Positions 1-9,712 are shown, numbered from the stretch's first letter. The stretch is DNA of 64,000 nt from Archaeoglobus sp. JdFR-37 (GCA_002010215.1 MTMY01000047.1:62001-126000); one strand, 5' to 3'. The notes: a model not told the origin generated them from the letters alone. Translations and numbers: made by a program.

Positions 1-1134
1 CTAATTTCTGTTGTTGTAATCCTCGTCCTTATCCGGAAAATCAAAATTGGTTATTCCGTTCTCATCGGTACAGTTTTGCTCTCAGTCCTCACTCTCGGGA
101 GTAAAGGGATTTACGAGATCTTCAAGTCGTTTCTAGACATTTCCAATGCAGAAATTGTTGCTATCGTCATCCTCGCATTCGCCCTAGCCCAATCAATGGA
201 AAAGATGGGTATGCTGAAGGGGGTTTCATCTTCTCTATCTCCACTCTCTGGAGTGGAAGTAGCACTGATACCTCTTCTGATAGGTCTGCTTCCAATGCCT
301 GGAGGTGCTCTAGTTTCAGCGGTGATGATTTCGAGCCTCGCATCCAGGTATCAAATCGACCCTGAAAGAATGACCTTCATAAACTACTGGTTCAGGCACA
401 TCTGGGTGACTGTATGGCCATTGTATCCCAATGTCATAATTGCTTCAGCAGTAATGGATACTGACTTCCGCCATATTATTGGAGCGACTTATCCTATAGC
501 GCTTGCTGCCATCATATCTGCTATCCCATTCTCGAGAGGATTGTTTAGAAAACCTAGTAAGCCAGATTTGCATGAGCTGGTGGTCTCTTTCTCACCCATA
601 ATTCTTGTCGCAGCTCTTGCCCTGCTTTTCAAGATGAGCCTTCTGCTTTCGCTGCTTATAGCCATCCTGCTGCTTTTTGCAATAAAAAGGGAGTTTAAAG
701 CCATACCTGAAGTCTTCAAACGCTCCGTTGATCTGGAAATCCTAGTTCTGGTTTTTGCTGTGTTGGCGTATAGAGATCTGATAATCATTTCAGGAGCTGC
801 CGAGGATTTCCTGAATGCCGTGGTCTCTGCTGGCATCTCATCTTACGCTGCAGCCTTCTTGCTCTCTTTCTTTGTAGCTTTTTCTACAGGGATCGAGATG
901 TCATATACTTCAATAGCTCTTCCACTTCTTACTCCTTTCACCGGAACTGGAGATATAAACCAGAATTTTGTTCTGCTAATTTTTGCTGCTGGTTTTGCAG
1001 GTGTGATGCTCTCCCCACTTCACCTCTGTATTGTGCTATCTGCAAAGCACTTCAATGCTAATCTTAGAAAGGTTTACCACTACCTAATCCCAGCTTCAAT
1101 CATCATGCTGCTGCTGGTTTTTGCTTTTCTCTGA
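1..1134 (+). CDS. DUF401 family integral membrane protein (5' end outside window)
   Basis: The reading frame is open from base 1, so the gene starts to the left of the window; the TTG at 76 is not needed as a start. About 375 residues are visible, almost all in hydrophobic helices, with the conserved-looking loop LLPMPGGALVSAVMI and a later FSTGIEMSYTSIALPLL segment. These match the DUF401 (permease-like, GntP/DASS-related) family of archaeal and bacterial membrane proteins, whose substrate is unknown. It converges on the RND transporter and their 3' ends overlap by about 32 bp. Family call is by recognition of sequence pattern; function is open. Confidence 0.75.
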   Translation, partial: LISVVVILVLIRKIKIGYSVLIGTVLLSVLTLGSKGIYEIFKSFLDISNAEIVAIVILAFALAQSMEKMGMLKGVSSSLSPLSGVEVALIPLLIGLLPMPGGALVSAVMISSLASRYQIDPERMTFINYWFRHIWVTVWPLYPNVIIASAVMDTDFRHIIGATYPIALAAIISAIPFSRGLFRKPSKPDLHELVVSFSPIILVAALALLFKMSLLLSLLIAILLLFAIKREFKAIPEVFKRSVDLEILVLVFAVLAYRDLIIISGAAEDFLNAVVSAGISSYAAAFLLSFFVAFSTGIEMSYTSIALPLLTPFTGTGDINQNFVLLIFAAGFAGVMLSPLHLCIVLSAKHFNANLRKVYHYLIPASIIMLLLVFAFL

Positions 1135-3316
1135 GGTTGTTGTTAAACCTTTCTGTAAACACTAGAAAAGCGGGAACGATAGTCAATGCAGCAATCAAGC
1201 TGAAAACTATTGCAAGAACGCTCACAACCCCAAAATTAGCCATGATGGGGAAAGGTGAGACCAGCATGGCTGCAAAGCCGCCTGCCATAGTAAGGCCAGA
1301 GGTGAGGATGGCCTTGCCTATGTTCTCCACCGTAACTTCAACAGCCTTTTCTGGCGATAACCCTTTTCTGCGCTCTTCAAGGTACCTCTCCATGACATGA
1401 ATGGAGAAATCTATGCCCAGACCAATTGTAAGAGAGTTTAGGGATGCAGATATGAGGGTCCTCTCTATTCCGAACAGATACATAACTCCGCCTGTGACGG
1501 CTATAACTGTTGTGATCGGCAGCAGTGGAACTACAGCTTTGGAAATACTTCGATAGACCACGAGAAGCAAGAGGAAAACCAGAATGAAGCTGGCAATTGT
1601 CATCCTGTTCTGCCCGTTCACTATCAGGTCTGCCACAAACATCTTTAAAACTACATCTCCTGTGAGATAGTACCCATATCCTGCTCCGTAGAAGTCAATT
1701 TCTTCTTTGACTCGATCGTAGAGCTCTCTGAATTCTAGCCAGTCCATGGGTGCAACGGTGAAATAGATTGCCATGGTGCTTCCCGCCACGTACCTTTTGA
1801 CGTTATCTTCAGGCACAAGTTCCATGAATTTATAGAATTCCTCCTCATTCTCTGGCTGTTTTCCGAATCTAAAAAAGAGAGTAGTCAGATCTGCATAATC
1901 AGTTATTCTAGGTTCTGAAGAGGTGACATATTTTGCAAGGTTATTTATTTCATTTACCGTATCAAAATTCACTCCATCCGTCTCAAAAACGGCTATGATT
2001 CTGTCCTGGCTCCCCACCAAGCTTTGAAGCTCGTTGAATTTCCTCATGGCTGGCAAATCCTGGGGTATATACTTGAAGAAGTCTGTCTGAAGGTTTACGT
2101 TTGAATACCCGTAGTAACTAGAGACTATCACGATAGCTGTAATCAGCAAAACCGCCGAGGAGTATCGGGCAGTTCTGGCGGCAATTTTAAGCCCCTTATC
2201 AGTCACCCCTAGTTCTCTCTTCTGCACTTTTTCTCTATCCGTTCTGTCAGTAACAACCAGAATCGAGGGGAGAAAGGTCAGGCTGAGGATGTAAGCTATC
2301 ACAAGTCCTATAGCTGACAGAATTCCGAACCAGCTCAGACTTGGAACGCCGCTGAATACCATGGATAGAAATCCTATTACCGTGGTAATCATTGCAAGGC
2401 TCAGAGCTACACCAACACTTTTCACAGTAGCCGTAGCTGCCTGAACAGGTCTGACACCGTTTCTCCGCTCTTCCTCATATCTGCTCTGGAACTGGGCGGC
2501 ATACTCTATGCTTAATCCTATCAGAACTGGAAAAAAGGCGTTAGTTGTTTCGGTTAGCGGAATACCAAGCAATGGCATAAGACCGAAGGCCATGGTGGCT
2601 GTAAGTATTGAAATAAGGAGTGGGAGGAGCAGGTACTTTTTGCTGGTCACAACGCCTCTGAAAACGATGACAAGAATAGAGATCATCAGAATAACTGCAG
2701 CCATCCCCATTGTCTGCATGCTACCCTTTATGCTCTGGGTGACTTGGTACCTTATCATGGGGTTCCCGGTTGCTTCAACGGTTACTCCAGGAGGTGGAGT
2801 GTAAAAGGCAATCTTTCTCTCTATCTCCTTAGAAAGGCTCTCGAATTTGTCCTGAGATGCTGTAATCTCCAGCTCCATCAAGGCAAAGCTCTTCTTCGGG
2901 AGGTAGAAGTTCCCGTACTGGAATGCAAGCTCAGAAAGCAGCGATTCATCACTCGGCAGGTATCCAAGGCGGTTGTATATTGAATGGGCAGGACTTTTAA
3001 CCTCGCCAACTCCGTCAATTGCTGATAAGGCATTTCCAAGTTTAAGCATGAATTCAAAGGTTTCATAATTAACAACATCATCACCCTTTATGAAAACATA
3101 TACTGAGGCTATCGTCGTCCCAAAATCCTTGCTGAAGAGCTTATACTGCTTGAACTCCTTGTGCTCTTCACTGAAATACGTGTCGTATCCCTGAGCGTAT
3201 TTGACGTTGCTTGCAGCATTTATTGCCAGCAGAAAAAGGATGAAGGTAAGGGCTAAGGTTGTAATAGGGAATCTGGAGGACGCAAGTGAAAAGAAATCGA
3301 ATATTTTGTCCCTCAT
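1103..3316 (-). CDS. RND superfamily exporter, MMPL/HAE3 type
   Basis: A 737-residue protein with the duplicated RND layout: TM1 near residues 15-33, a large external loop, a helix bundle near 200-350, a second TM (about 378-400), a second external loop, and a final helix bundle near 570-725. Repeated motifs in each half (ALIGLSIEYAAQFQSRYEEER-like and LTIGLGIDFSIHVMERY) carry the conserved acidic residue of the proton path. The half-size matches the archaeal HAE3/MMPL group rather than 1000-aa AcrB. The start ATG at 3316 follows the COG1361 surface-protein gene by about 54 bp on the same strand, so both are probably co-transcribed. The substrate cannot be read from sequence; lipids or hopanoid-like compounds are typical for relatives. 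Confidence 0.85.
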   Translation of the reverse strand: MRDKIFDFFSLASSRFPITTLALTFILFLLAINAASNVKYAQGYDTYFSEEHKEFKQYKLFSKDFGTTIASVYVFIKGDDVVNYETFEFMLKLGNALSAIDGVGEVKSPAHSIYNRLGYLPSDESLLSELAFQYGNFYLPKKSFALMELEITASQDKFESLSKEIERKIAFYTPPPGVTVEATGNPMIRYQVTQSIKGSMQTMGMAAVILMISILVIVFRGVVTSKKYLLLPLLISILTATMAFGLMPLLGIPLTETTNAFFPVLIGLSIEYAAQFQSRYEEERRNGVRPVQAATATVKSVGVALSLAMITTVIGFLSMVFSGVPSLSWFGILSAIGLVIAYILSLTFLPSILVVTDRTDREKVQKRELGVTDKGLKIAARTARYSSAVLLITAIVIVSSYYGYSNVNLQTDFFKYIPQDLPAMRKFNELQSLVGSQDRIIAVFETDGVNFDTVNEINNLAKYVTSSEPRITDYADLTTLFFRFGKQPENEEEFYKFMELVPEDNVKRYVAGSTMAIYFTVAPMDWLEFRELYDRVKEEIDFYGAGYGYYLTGDVVLKMFVADLIVNGQNRMTIASFILVFLLLLVVYRSISKAVVPLLPITTVIAVTGGVMYLFGIERTLISASLNSLTIGLGIDFSIHVMERYLEERRKGLSPEKAVEVTVENIGKAILTSGLTMAGGFAAMLVSPFPIMANFGVVSVLAIVFSLIAALTIVPAFLVFTERFNNNLREKQKPAAA

Positions 3317-3370
3317 ATGTTTCTCATCTCTTCTTCAACTCTTCCTCATCCCTTTCTCACTTCCACACTT

Positions 3371-5203
3371 TTACTGCTCACCCTTTTCCTCTTGCTTTTT
3401 CCTGCTCATCCCGTATGCAATTGCTGAACCAACAAGTATCACCAAAGTAATAGTTCCAGTGAGGGGTATCTTGGATTTTTTCTCCCTCACTTCTATGGGC
3501 ATCTTGACAGGCTCGCTTATAACCCACTCACCGCTGACATCCCTGTATTTTACCTCAAGATTCAGGGCGTAGAGCTTCGGCGTTGCATCGCTGTCCACTT
3601 TCAGTTTAAATGTGACGTTTTTTGCCTCTCCTGGTTTGAGGGTGCCGATATAAGCGGTATCATCTGTTGTTGAAAATGGATCAACGACGGTTATTCTGGC
3701 TGTGGCGTCTCTAACTTCAAAATTGCCGGCATTTCTGACCTTAACACTTACAAGCCTCTCGCTACCTGCCTCCAAGGTGCCTTCCCCTACAACTTCAAAC
3801 TTCATCTTTGGTTTTACTTCAACACCTGCATCTATCTCCTCGCTTATCTCCTCGCCACCTAAGTTGTACGTGAACTTCAATTTGGCTGGATAAACGCCTT
3901 CTGCATCTGAAAGTGCCTTCAGTTTGAATGAGACATCAAAAATTCCATTCATGTCGCCAACAAAGGTCTCCTTTACGATGGCGGACAATGGGGGATTGGT
4001 TACGATCTCAACCTTCAGATTTTTGACAGGTTTACTAACTTCTACTGAAAAAGCAACATCCCCTTTGCTTCCAGCGTAAAGGCTTGATGAAGAGGACACG
4101 ACCTTGAACTGCGGGGTTTCTTCTATCTCAACTCCAAATGGAATGGTGTCTGTCTGCTTAACGTTCCCATTCTCATCAACATAAACACCTCTTATCTGAA
4201 ATGCATACAGCCCAGGCTCATCCCCGGCTTTTATTTTGAAGGTTGCATTGGCTTTTTCGCCAGGTTTGAGGTCACCAATAAAGTAAACACCTTTTGACAG
4301 GGCTGATTGGGCTTCGGGCGGGAGTTGAAGGGTTTGCTGTGGAATCTCGAAGCCAGCTATGGTGGGTATCATCTGAGCCAGCATCGAGAGGTCGAGTTCT
4401 GGAAGTTTCTGCTGGGTTGAAATCGGGACGATTCCTGAAGGAGTACTTAGAATCAGAAAGAGGTTTTTAGCCTCTTTTTCTCCTGCATTGACAACTTCTA
4501 ACTCAATTTCACCTTTTCCTTTTGCCACAAGGCGGGATGAGACGTTTTCAATTCTGAGTTGAATGCTCTCTTCCACAACAACCTCCAGAGTTATTTCCTG
4601 CTCCTTTTCATCGAATTTGTACTTCAGATAGCTTGTGTAGGGTTGCATAGGCTCGTTTACCACAGTGGTCTTTTGCAGGTTTTGGGTAGGATTCAACGGG
4701 TTGTACGTTCCATTATACTCATAAACAACTTCTTTCGTTGCTTCAGGGTATGTTGGAGTTTTTGTAGAAACTGAAATTGAGTCTATGACTTCATATTTCA
4801 CCTTCACTTTAATTTGGTGCTCTCCACTGCTAGCGTTCCCACCTATCCTTACTTTGAGGGGGATCTGGAGGGGCTGGAAGGGTTTTATTGCTGGGAACCT
4901 CATCACATCTGTGAGAGGTATAACCTCACCATCTCCTTCGAAACTCAGCGTAACATTGTAGGCTACGAGGAGCTGTGTGGGATCGCTGCTGAATATTTTA
5001 TATTCCGTAAAATCGTCGTAGATTACCTTTCTTAAAATGGCATTATTCTGAATTACAAGCTGAAGCGTTGTATCTCCACCCTTATTTACATAATTGCTTC
5101 CAGCAACATATGCAGTAAAGAAGGGTTCATCGCTGTAGCTTAAAGCTTGGACTCCGGGTGTTAAAATTGCCATAATCAGCATCAGAAATAATATCCGTCT
5201 CAT
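3371..5203 (-). CDS. COG1361-type S-layer/CARDB-repeat surface protein
   Basis: About 610 residues: a signal peptide (MRRILFLMLIMAILTPGVQA), an extracellular region of several beta-sandwich repeats with the recurrent phrases 'LKPGEKANATFKIK' and 'LKPGEAKNVTFKLK', and a C-terminal membrane anchor (about residues 575-598) with a basic tail. Such COG1361 proteins sit next to RND exporters in many archaea and probably work as their extracellular partner. I chose ATG 5203 instead of the upstream GTG 5212 because GGTGAT lies 6 nt before the ATG. It is divergent from the TrmB-type regulator, with a palindrome between them. Family role is inferred from context. Confidence 0.75.
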   Translation of the reverse strand: MRRILFLMLIMAILTPGVQALSYSDEPFFTAYVAGSNYVNKGGDTTLQLVIQNNAILRKVIYDDFTEYKIFSSDPTQLLVAYNVTLSFEGDGEVIPLTDVMRFPAIKPFQPLQIPLKVRIGGNASSGEHQIKVKVKYEVIDSISVSTKTPTYPEATKEVVYEYNGTYNPLNPTQNLQKTTVVNEPMQPYTSYLKYKFDEKEQEITLEVVVEESIQLRIENVSSRLVAKGKGEIELEVVNAGEKEAKNLFLILSTPSGIVPISTQQKLPELDLSMLAQMIPTIAGFEIPQQTLQLPPEAQSALSKGVYFIGDLKPGEKANATFKIKAGDEPGLYAFQIRGVYVDENGNVKQTDTIPFGVEIEETPQFKVVSSSSSLYAGSKGDVAFSVEVSKPVKNLKVEIVTNPPLSAIVKETFVGDMNGIFDVSFKLKALSDAEGVYPAKLKFTYNLGGEEISEEIDAGVEVKPKMKFEVVGEGTLEAGSERLVSVKVRNAGNFEVRDATARITVVDPFSTTDDTAYIGTLKPGEAKNVTFKLKVDSDATPKLYALNLEVKYRDVSGEWVISEPVKMPIEVREKKSKIPLTGTITLVILVGSAIAYGMSRKKQEEKGEQ

Positions 5204-5215
5204 GTATATCACCTT

Positions 5216-5232
5216 GTAGTAGCTGAAACTAC
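5216..5232. promoter_or_regulatory. Putative operator between COG1361 gene and TrmB-type regulator
   Basis: Inverted repeat GTAGT-N7-ACTAC lies in the short divergent spacer, between the start codons at 5203 and 5269. Its place suggests a site for the adjacent TrmB-type regulator, controlling itself and the exporter operon. The arms are only 5 bp, so chance is possible. Confidence 0.4.
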
Positions 5233-5268
5233 GACAAAGTTTTAAAAAAGTTTCTGAAAATTATAGAT

Positions 5269-5919
5269 GTGGAGAAGCTGTTTGGGGTGATGAAGGAGTT
5301 TGGACTGAGTGAATATGAATCGCGAGTAATGATTGCGCTTATGGTGACAGGCAGAGAGATGGGTGCCAGCGAGCTTTCGGAAATCAGCGGAGTTCCGCGA
5401 ACCTCTGTTTACTCAACGGTAAAAAGCCTTTCGGAAAAAGGTCTTGTTGAGATTTTCGGAAAGCCCATGAAAGTCAGGTCTATTCCCGGGGAGGAGCTTA
5501 TGAACATATTTTCCAGAAAGATGAAGGAGCGATTGAGTCTGCTGAAACGTGAGCTTGACAACATACCCAAAAGGTCAGTTGAGGAGGTGGGTTTTTACTC
5601 AGGGGATGCAGCAAAGGAGATTCTACAGAGGGAGCTGAGGAATGCAAGGAAAGAGGTAATGGCTGTTTGTATAGGTGATTCTACCGTTATCGAGGAAATT
5701 TTCAGGGATGTAAAATGCAAGATAACTTTCAGAAAGGTTGGGACAGGAAGCAATTTTGGTCACGGATTGATTCTCGTAGATGGTAGTAAGGCACTGCTAT
5801 TTTTTGTCCAGTCTGGTCTTACAAGAGTTTTAATCGGAGGCGGGGAATTTGCCTCCTTTTACAGAGAATTACTGATGGCTTATTCTGGAAAATTTCCGGA
5901 AAATACCTCGGAAAATTAG
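5269..5919 (+). CDS. TrmB-family winged-helix transcriptional regulator
   Basis: 216 residues starting at GTG 5269. Residues about 1-75 form the TrmB DNA-binding winged helix (GLSEYESRVMIALMVTG, then ASELSEISGVPRTSVYSTV as helix-turn-helix, then a wing). A helical linker (about 80-105) leads to a C-terminal domain beginning SVEEVGFYSGDAAKEILQRE, shorter than the sugar-binding domain of classical TrmB. It is transcribed away from the COG1361-RND pair and is the likely local regulator. Ligand unknown. Confidence 0.8.
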   Translation: MEKLFGVMKEFGLSEYESRVMIALMVTGREMGASELSEISGVPRTSVYSTVKSLSEKGLVEIFGKPMKVRSIPGEELMNIFSRKMKERLSLLKRELDNIPKRSVEEVGFYSGDAAKEILQRELRNARKEVMAVCIGDSTVIEEIFRDVKCKITFRKVGTGSNFGHGLILVDGSKALLFFVQSGLTRVLIGGGEFASFYRELLMAYSGKFPENTSEN

Positions 5920-5937
5920 AAAAAGAGCAGTAAATTT

Positions 5938-6195
5938 TCAGCCAGCCTCCAGAAGCTCTATACCATCATCTGTCAGTTTCAGCCTTCCATTTTCTTCCAC
6001 AACAAAACCCTCCCTGATCAGCCAGTCAAGATTGAATTTGAACTGGAATTCTGTCAGGTTTAACTCTTTTTTCAACTCTTCTCTGCTCTTTCCTTGTACA
6101 CCTATTGCAGCAACGATCTGCCTTCTGATAGGGCTCATGGACGCTTTGAATAACCTCTCGTGGTGGCTTCTGTCTCTCTCCTTTTTCTCAACCAT
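5938..6195 (-). CDS. Small winged-helix DNA-binding protein
   Basis: About 85 residues. After a charged N-terminus (EKKERDRSHHERLF) comes SMSPIRRQIVAAIG, KSREELKKELNLTEFQFKFNLDWLIREGFV and a wing (VEENGRLKLTDDGIELL): the three-helix plus wing pattern of ArsR/MarR-like archaeal regulators. ATG 6195 is preferred to GTG 6204 because AGGTG lies 6 nt upstream of it, and a TATA-like A/T tract at about 6224-6238 fits a short leader. It converges on the TrmB-type gene. Target unknown. Confidence 0.65.
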   Translation of the reverse strand: MVEKKERDRSHHERLFKASMSPIRRQIVAAIGVQGKSREELKKELNLTEFQFKFNLDWLIREGFVVEENGRLKLTDDGIELLEAG

Positions 6196-6305
6196 GGCAG
6201 ACACCTAGGCATTGTAAAATGTCGATAAGATATATTTTTTTCGAGATGGTGAGGTTGAGGGCCAATATTATTTTTCGAAACACTTGTAATAAGTAATTTA
6301 TCCAA

Positions 6306-7694
6306 TCAATTGCGAAGCTGAGCCCCGATAATCCCATCCAGTTCCTTCAAAAAGGCATCTTCGCTACCCTTCGGAATAGTTGCACCTGCAGCAATACTGT
6401 GCCCTCCTCCCTTCCCCCCAACCTTCTCCGCAGCAATCCTCAAAGCTTCTGCGAGATGAACTCCTTTCTCCACAAGTCTCTGGGTAGCTCTTGCTGAGAC
6501 CTTAATCCCATCCTCGTTCTCTGCAAAGGCTATAATTGGCTTATTCAGGTTTGCTTTTGAGAAACTCATTCCTGCTACTATTCCTACTATGGTGTCCAGA
6601 ATCATGTTTCCGGCATGAAAATACTGTATATTCTCCAATTCATTCATTCCTATCTCGTCCACGAGCTTCAGACCATCTGAAAGATTTCTCCTGTGGTTTC
6701 TCAACAGCATCGTTGCTTCTTTCAACGCATCTCCTCTGTCACCCATACAGACTTTCAGTCCAATCTCTTCATACCCGTATCTGGCTGTGGCATTCAAGAG
6801 GGTGGAGAATTCCATAGCATCTCTGAGTTCCGTCCCTTCTTCTTCATTCAGCAAGATGTATGTCTCTCCAACAATCCTTTCAATCGTTCTGACGCTGGCT
6901 CCGTTGCCTACCAGCACCTTTATAATCTCGGATATCACAAGCTTCTTCTCCTCTCTACTCAGATGTATCCAATGCCTCCATGTTCCGTTCTCTTTGAGGT
7001 CTATTCCAAGAGATGTCAGGAGCTCAATTGCCCCCTTCTCATTCCCGCTGATTCCCGGGAGGTAGGGGTCGAATGTGTATTCCAGCATTTTGTAGACTGG
7101 TCTAGTCTGTTTACCAAAAAAGCGTAAATCTCTCTCCACAGTCAGAGCTTTGCATGAGACTGCCTCTTTTAAAATAAACCTATTTAGACCCTCTAGCCTT
7201 CCGGTTCTTGAGTCCTGTAAATCACCCACTGCCCCCACAACTGAAAGGGCAGAAAGATCAAGGTTCGTGCCGACAAATCCTATGTATCTGGCGATGAGAT
7301 ATGTTGTTGTGGCTCCGCTTAACTCCGTGCTACCATCAAAACCGAAATCATGGGGATTAAGCTGAAATTGGAAGTTTTCGAGTGGGACGTGATGATCTGA
7401 GATTGCACACTGGCTATGAATACCGTGCTTTTTAATGAGATCCAGCTGCCCGCTTCCCAGATCCGTGAACCATACAAAGGAGCCATGGTCAGCTATTTTC
7501 TCAATATTCTCTTCATCCAGCTGCTTTACGAAGACAATATCGCTTTCAAATCCTGCCCTCTCAAGGGCCTGAAGAGCTATGGCTCCGGCAGTTATACCGT
7601 CAGCATCTATGTGGGTGACAACAAGAGCTTCATCCACTTCAGAAATGTGCTTGGCAAGCTCTTTGGCTCTGTTTAGAAGGTCACGTAAAGCCAT
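6306..7694 (-). CDS. DHH-family phosphoesterase, archaeal RecJ-like nuclease
   Basis: About 462 residues. The DHH domain shows THIDADGI (motif I, near residue 30), FTDLGSGQ (motif II) and SDHHVPLE (motif III, the DHH signature); the C-terminal DHHA1 domain ends with GGKGGGHSIAAGATIP. These metal-binding motifs are those of RecJ-like single-strand exonucleases, including archaeal GAN/RecJ proteins that associate with the replisome (family knowledge). ATG 7694 lies about 26 bp from a TATA-like TTAATATT element at 7716-7723, consistent with a leaderless mRNA; GTG 7703 is the alternative. DNA versus RNA substrate cannot be decided here. Confidence 0.8.
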   Translation of the reverse strand: MALRDLLNRAKELAKHISEVDEALVVTHIDADGITAGAIALQALERAGFESDIVFVKQLDEENIEKIADHGSFVWFTDLGSGQLDLIKKHGIHSQCAISDHHVPLENFQFQLNPHDFGFDGSTELSGATTTYLIARYIGFVGTNLDLSALSVVGAVGDLQDSRTGRLEGLNRFILKEAVSCKALTVERDLRFFGKQTRPVYKMLEYTFDPYLPGISGNEKGAIELLTSLGIDLKENGTWRHWIHLSREEKKLVISEIIKVLVGNGASVRTIERIVGETYILLNEEEGTELRDAMEFSTLLNATARYGYEEIGLKVCMGDRGDALKEATMLLRNHRRNLSDGLKLVDEIGMNELENIQYFHAGNMILDTIVGIVAGMSFSKANLNKPIIAFAENEDGIKVSARATQRLVEKGVHLAEALRIAAEKVGGKGGGHSIAAGATIPKGSEDAFLKELDGIIGAQLRN

Positions 7695-7977
7695 TGGACA
7701 CACAACTGCATGGAAATATTAAGGATTTTTGGGTGGGGTGAAAGTAATGTGGAAAATGATAGCTATGCTGTTAAAATAATTGACTTCTAATAGTTAACCT
7801 TCAGTTTTTGGAATGGAAATAAGATGTCGGGAGAATTAGAGGTTTTTAAACTTGGAAATGTAGAGAAAAATCATTGTTTGTAATAGAAGAAAACTCCAAA
7901 GTTCTATAAGACCAACTCAAGATTAGATTGATAGACTAAGAGTAAATTAAAGAGGAATTCAAAAGCATCAAAAGTGA

Positions 7978-8814
7978 TTAAACAAAAAGAATATCAAGCT
8001 TTGGTCTCTTCAAAACCCCCTTCTCTACAGCCATCTCAAACATCCGCTCTATAGCCTCAACAACGCTTTCTGGCATTTCATAGGTGTACTCGTTCACATA
8101 CATGGTGGCAAACTTTTTGGTCATCTCTTTGTCCATTCCTCTTGCAAATTTCATGGCATAATCCACAGCCTCATCCGGATTCTCGATAGCGTATGCAATA
8201 CTCTCTTTCAGAGCCACCAGAAAAGCTCTCTGAACCTCTTCAGGCAAATCTCTGCGGATGACATTGACACCAAGGGGAAGAGGCAAAGAAGTTTGCTCAT
8301 ACCACCATTCCCAGAGATCCAGAACCTTTGGAAGGCCGTGTTCAGCGTAGGTTAGCTGCCCCTCGTGAATCAGCAATCCGGCATCCACATCTCTCCTTTT
8401 CACTGCATTTATTATTGTGTCGAATCTCATCTCAACAGGGTGATAGTCATCTATAGCTAGCTTCAGCAGCAGATTTGCCGTGGTGTATTTTCCGGGAATT
8501 GCTATTTTACAGCCTTTAAGCCTTTCAAGTCCTTCAGACTCCTCCAAACTCACGTCACTCCTAGCAACAACTATTGGACCATAACCATCTCCTACCGAGG
8601 CACCAGCAGACAGGATTCGGTATCTCTCATGAAGATATGCGTAGGCATGGAGCGATAGGGCTGTAACATCAAGCTGCGCATCAAAAGCCATTTTGTTCAG
8701 GGTTTCAATATCTTCTATGAGGTGTTCAACTTCAAAATCCATCTTTATTTTCCTAGATACCATGGCATAAAACATGAAAGCATCATCAGCATCTGGTGTG
8801 TGGGCCACAATCAT
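7978..8814 (-). CDS. mqnD: 1,4-dihydroxy-6-naphthoate synthase MqnD (futalosine menaquinone pathway)
   Basis: 278 residues with the MqnD N-terminus HTPDADDAFMFYAM, the family's substrate-pocket segment, followed by the periplasmic-binding-protein-like fold (KLAIPGKYTTANLLL-type loop; LLIHEGQLTYAEHGL). MqnD converts cyclic dehypoxanthine futalosine to 1,4-dihydroxy-6-naphthoate in menaquinone biosynthesis (family knowledge). Menaquinone is the expected electron carrier to the nitrate reductase encoded downstream. The ATG at 8814 lies about 26 bp from a TATA box, so the message is probably leaderless. It is a stand-alone gene here; no other mqn genes are in the window. Confidence 0.85.
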   Translation of the reverse strand: MIVAHTPDADDAFMFYAMVSRKIKMDFEVEHLIEDIETLNKMAFDAQLDVTALSLHAYAYLHERYRILSAGASVGDGYGPIVVARSDVSLEESEGLERLKGCKIAIPGKYTTANLLLKLAIDDYHPVEMRFDTIINAVKRRDVDAGLLIHEGQLTYAEHGLPKVLDLWEWWYEQTSLPLPLGVNVIRRDLPEEVQRAFLVALKESIAYAIENPDEAVDYAMKFARGMDKEMTKKFATMYVNEYTYEMPESVVEAIERMFEMAVEKGVLKRPKLDILFV

Positions 8815-8836
8815 AAGGGCAGGGCTGTAAAGTTAG

Positions 8837-8844
8837 TTTAAATA
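8837..8844 (-). promoter_or_regulatory. TATA box of mqnD
   Basis: TATTTAAA on the minus strand, centred about 26 bp before the mqnD ATG, the distance expected when transcription starts at the start codon. Confidence 0.5.
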
Positions 8845-8995
8845 TGCTTTGCTGTTAGAGGGCAAGGGTGACAACTCAGAAATGGGACGACTCTAAAACT
8901 CTAAACAACTCTAAACACAGAAGATGAAAAGTTGATCAAGCTAAATCAGTCAAGTTAAGTAATTAAAAGCATTAAGAGCAGTAATTAAACAAAAA

Positions 8996-9712
8996 TTAAA
9001 CAAATATATTGGCACAGCACTCCCTGAACTCCTTGTAGGCCTCAACCACGTCTTTTCCTTCCACAAAGGTCAAACTGTTTTCCTCAGCGTATCTGATTGC
9101 CTTAGCCTTTGGCAGTGCCTTTCCCGTTTCGGCATCAAGCATCTCGCAAATGGCAACAGCAGGAGCGATTCCAGCCATCTCTGCTATGGCTACGCTCAGC
9201 TCTGTCTGCCCGACTCTGGAATATGTTAGGTCAGTTGAAGCCTTAAGGACTGCAACGTGTCCCGGACTTCTGAATTCTGATGCAAAATCGAAGTCTCCGC
9301 CATTCAGAACTGAATCAACAGCTTCGCCAAGTTTTCGTATAGTTAGGGCCCTGTCAACATCGGTAATGCCAGTAAAGGTGCTTCGATGGTTGACCCAGAG
9401 TGAGAAGGACGAGCGGGAATCGTAGCGTATGTCAAATCTGGAGAGGTCTGCCAGCAGAGGGAATTTTTGAGATGCCTCCTGTAAAACATCATGCATGAAA
9501 GGCAGGCCAAGCTTGTCAGCTGCCACAGGATGCAGAGCCACGCATATAAGCCCGCCACCATCCATTCGCATCATTGTCACATCTCTAGGCTCAACGCTGA
9601 AGGCAGGGATGGCTATATCGGTTTCGCCCTCCCTATCATCAAAATCGTATATGAGAATTGCTTCACCTTTCCTGAAAGCCTCAAGAGCATCTTCAATCAC
9701 AGTATTGGTCAC
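8996..9712 (-). CDS. ribB: 3,4-dihydroxy-2-butanone-4-phosphate synthase
   Basis: 238 residues. Converts ribulose 5-phosphate to 3,4-dihydroxy-2-butanone 4-phosphate, the four-carbon precursor of riboflavin. Visible signature: IYDFDDREGETDIAIPA near residues 20-37 (acidic loop with the catalytic Glu/Asp residues), MRMDGGGLICVAL, FRSPGHVAVLKA and GQTELSVAIAEMAG. It starts at GTG 9712, which overlaps the TGA of the riboflavin kinase gene (GTGA), so both riboflavin/FMN genes are translationally coupled. Confidence 0.92.
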   Translation of the reverse strand: MTNTVIEDALEAFRKGEAILIYDFDDREGETDIAIPAFSVEPRDVTMMRMDGGGLICVALHPVAADKLGLPFMHDVLQEASQKFPLLADLSRFDIRYDSRSSFSLWVNHRSTFTGITDVDRALTIRKLGEAVDSVLNGGDFDFASEFRSPGHVAVLKASTDLTYSRVGQTELSVAIAEMAGIAPAVAICEMLDAETGKALPKAKAIRYAEENSLTFVEGKDVVEAYKEFRECCANIFV

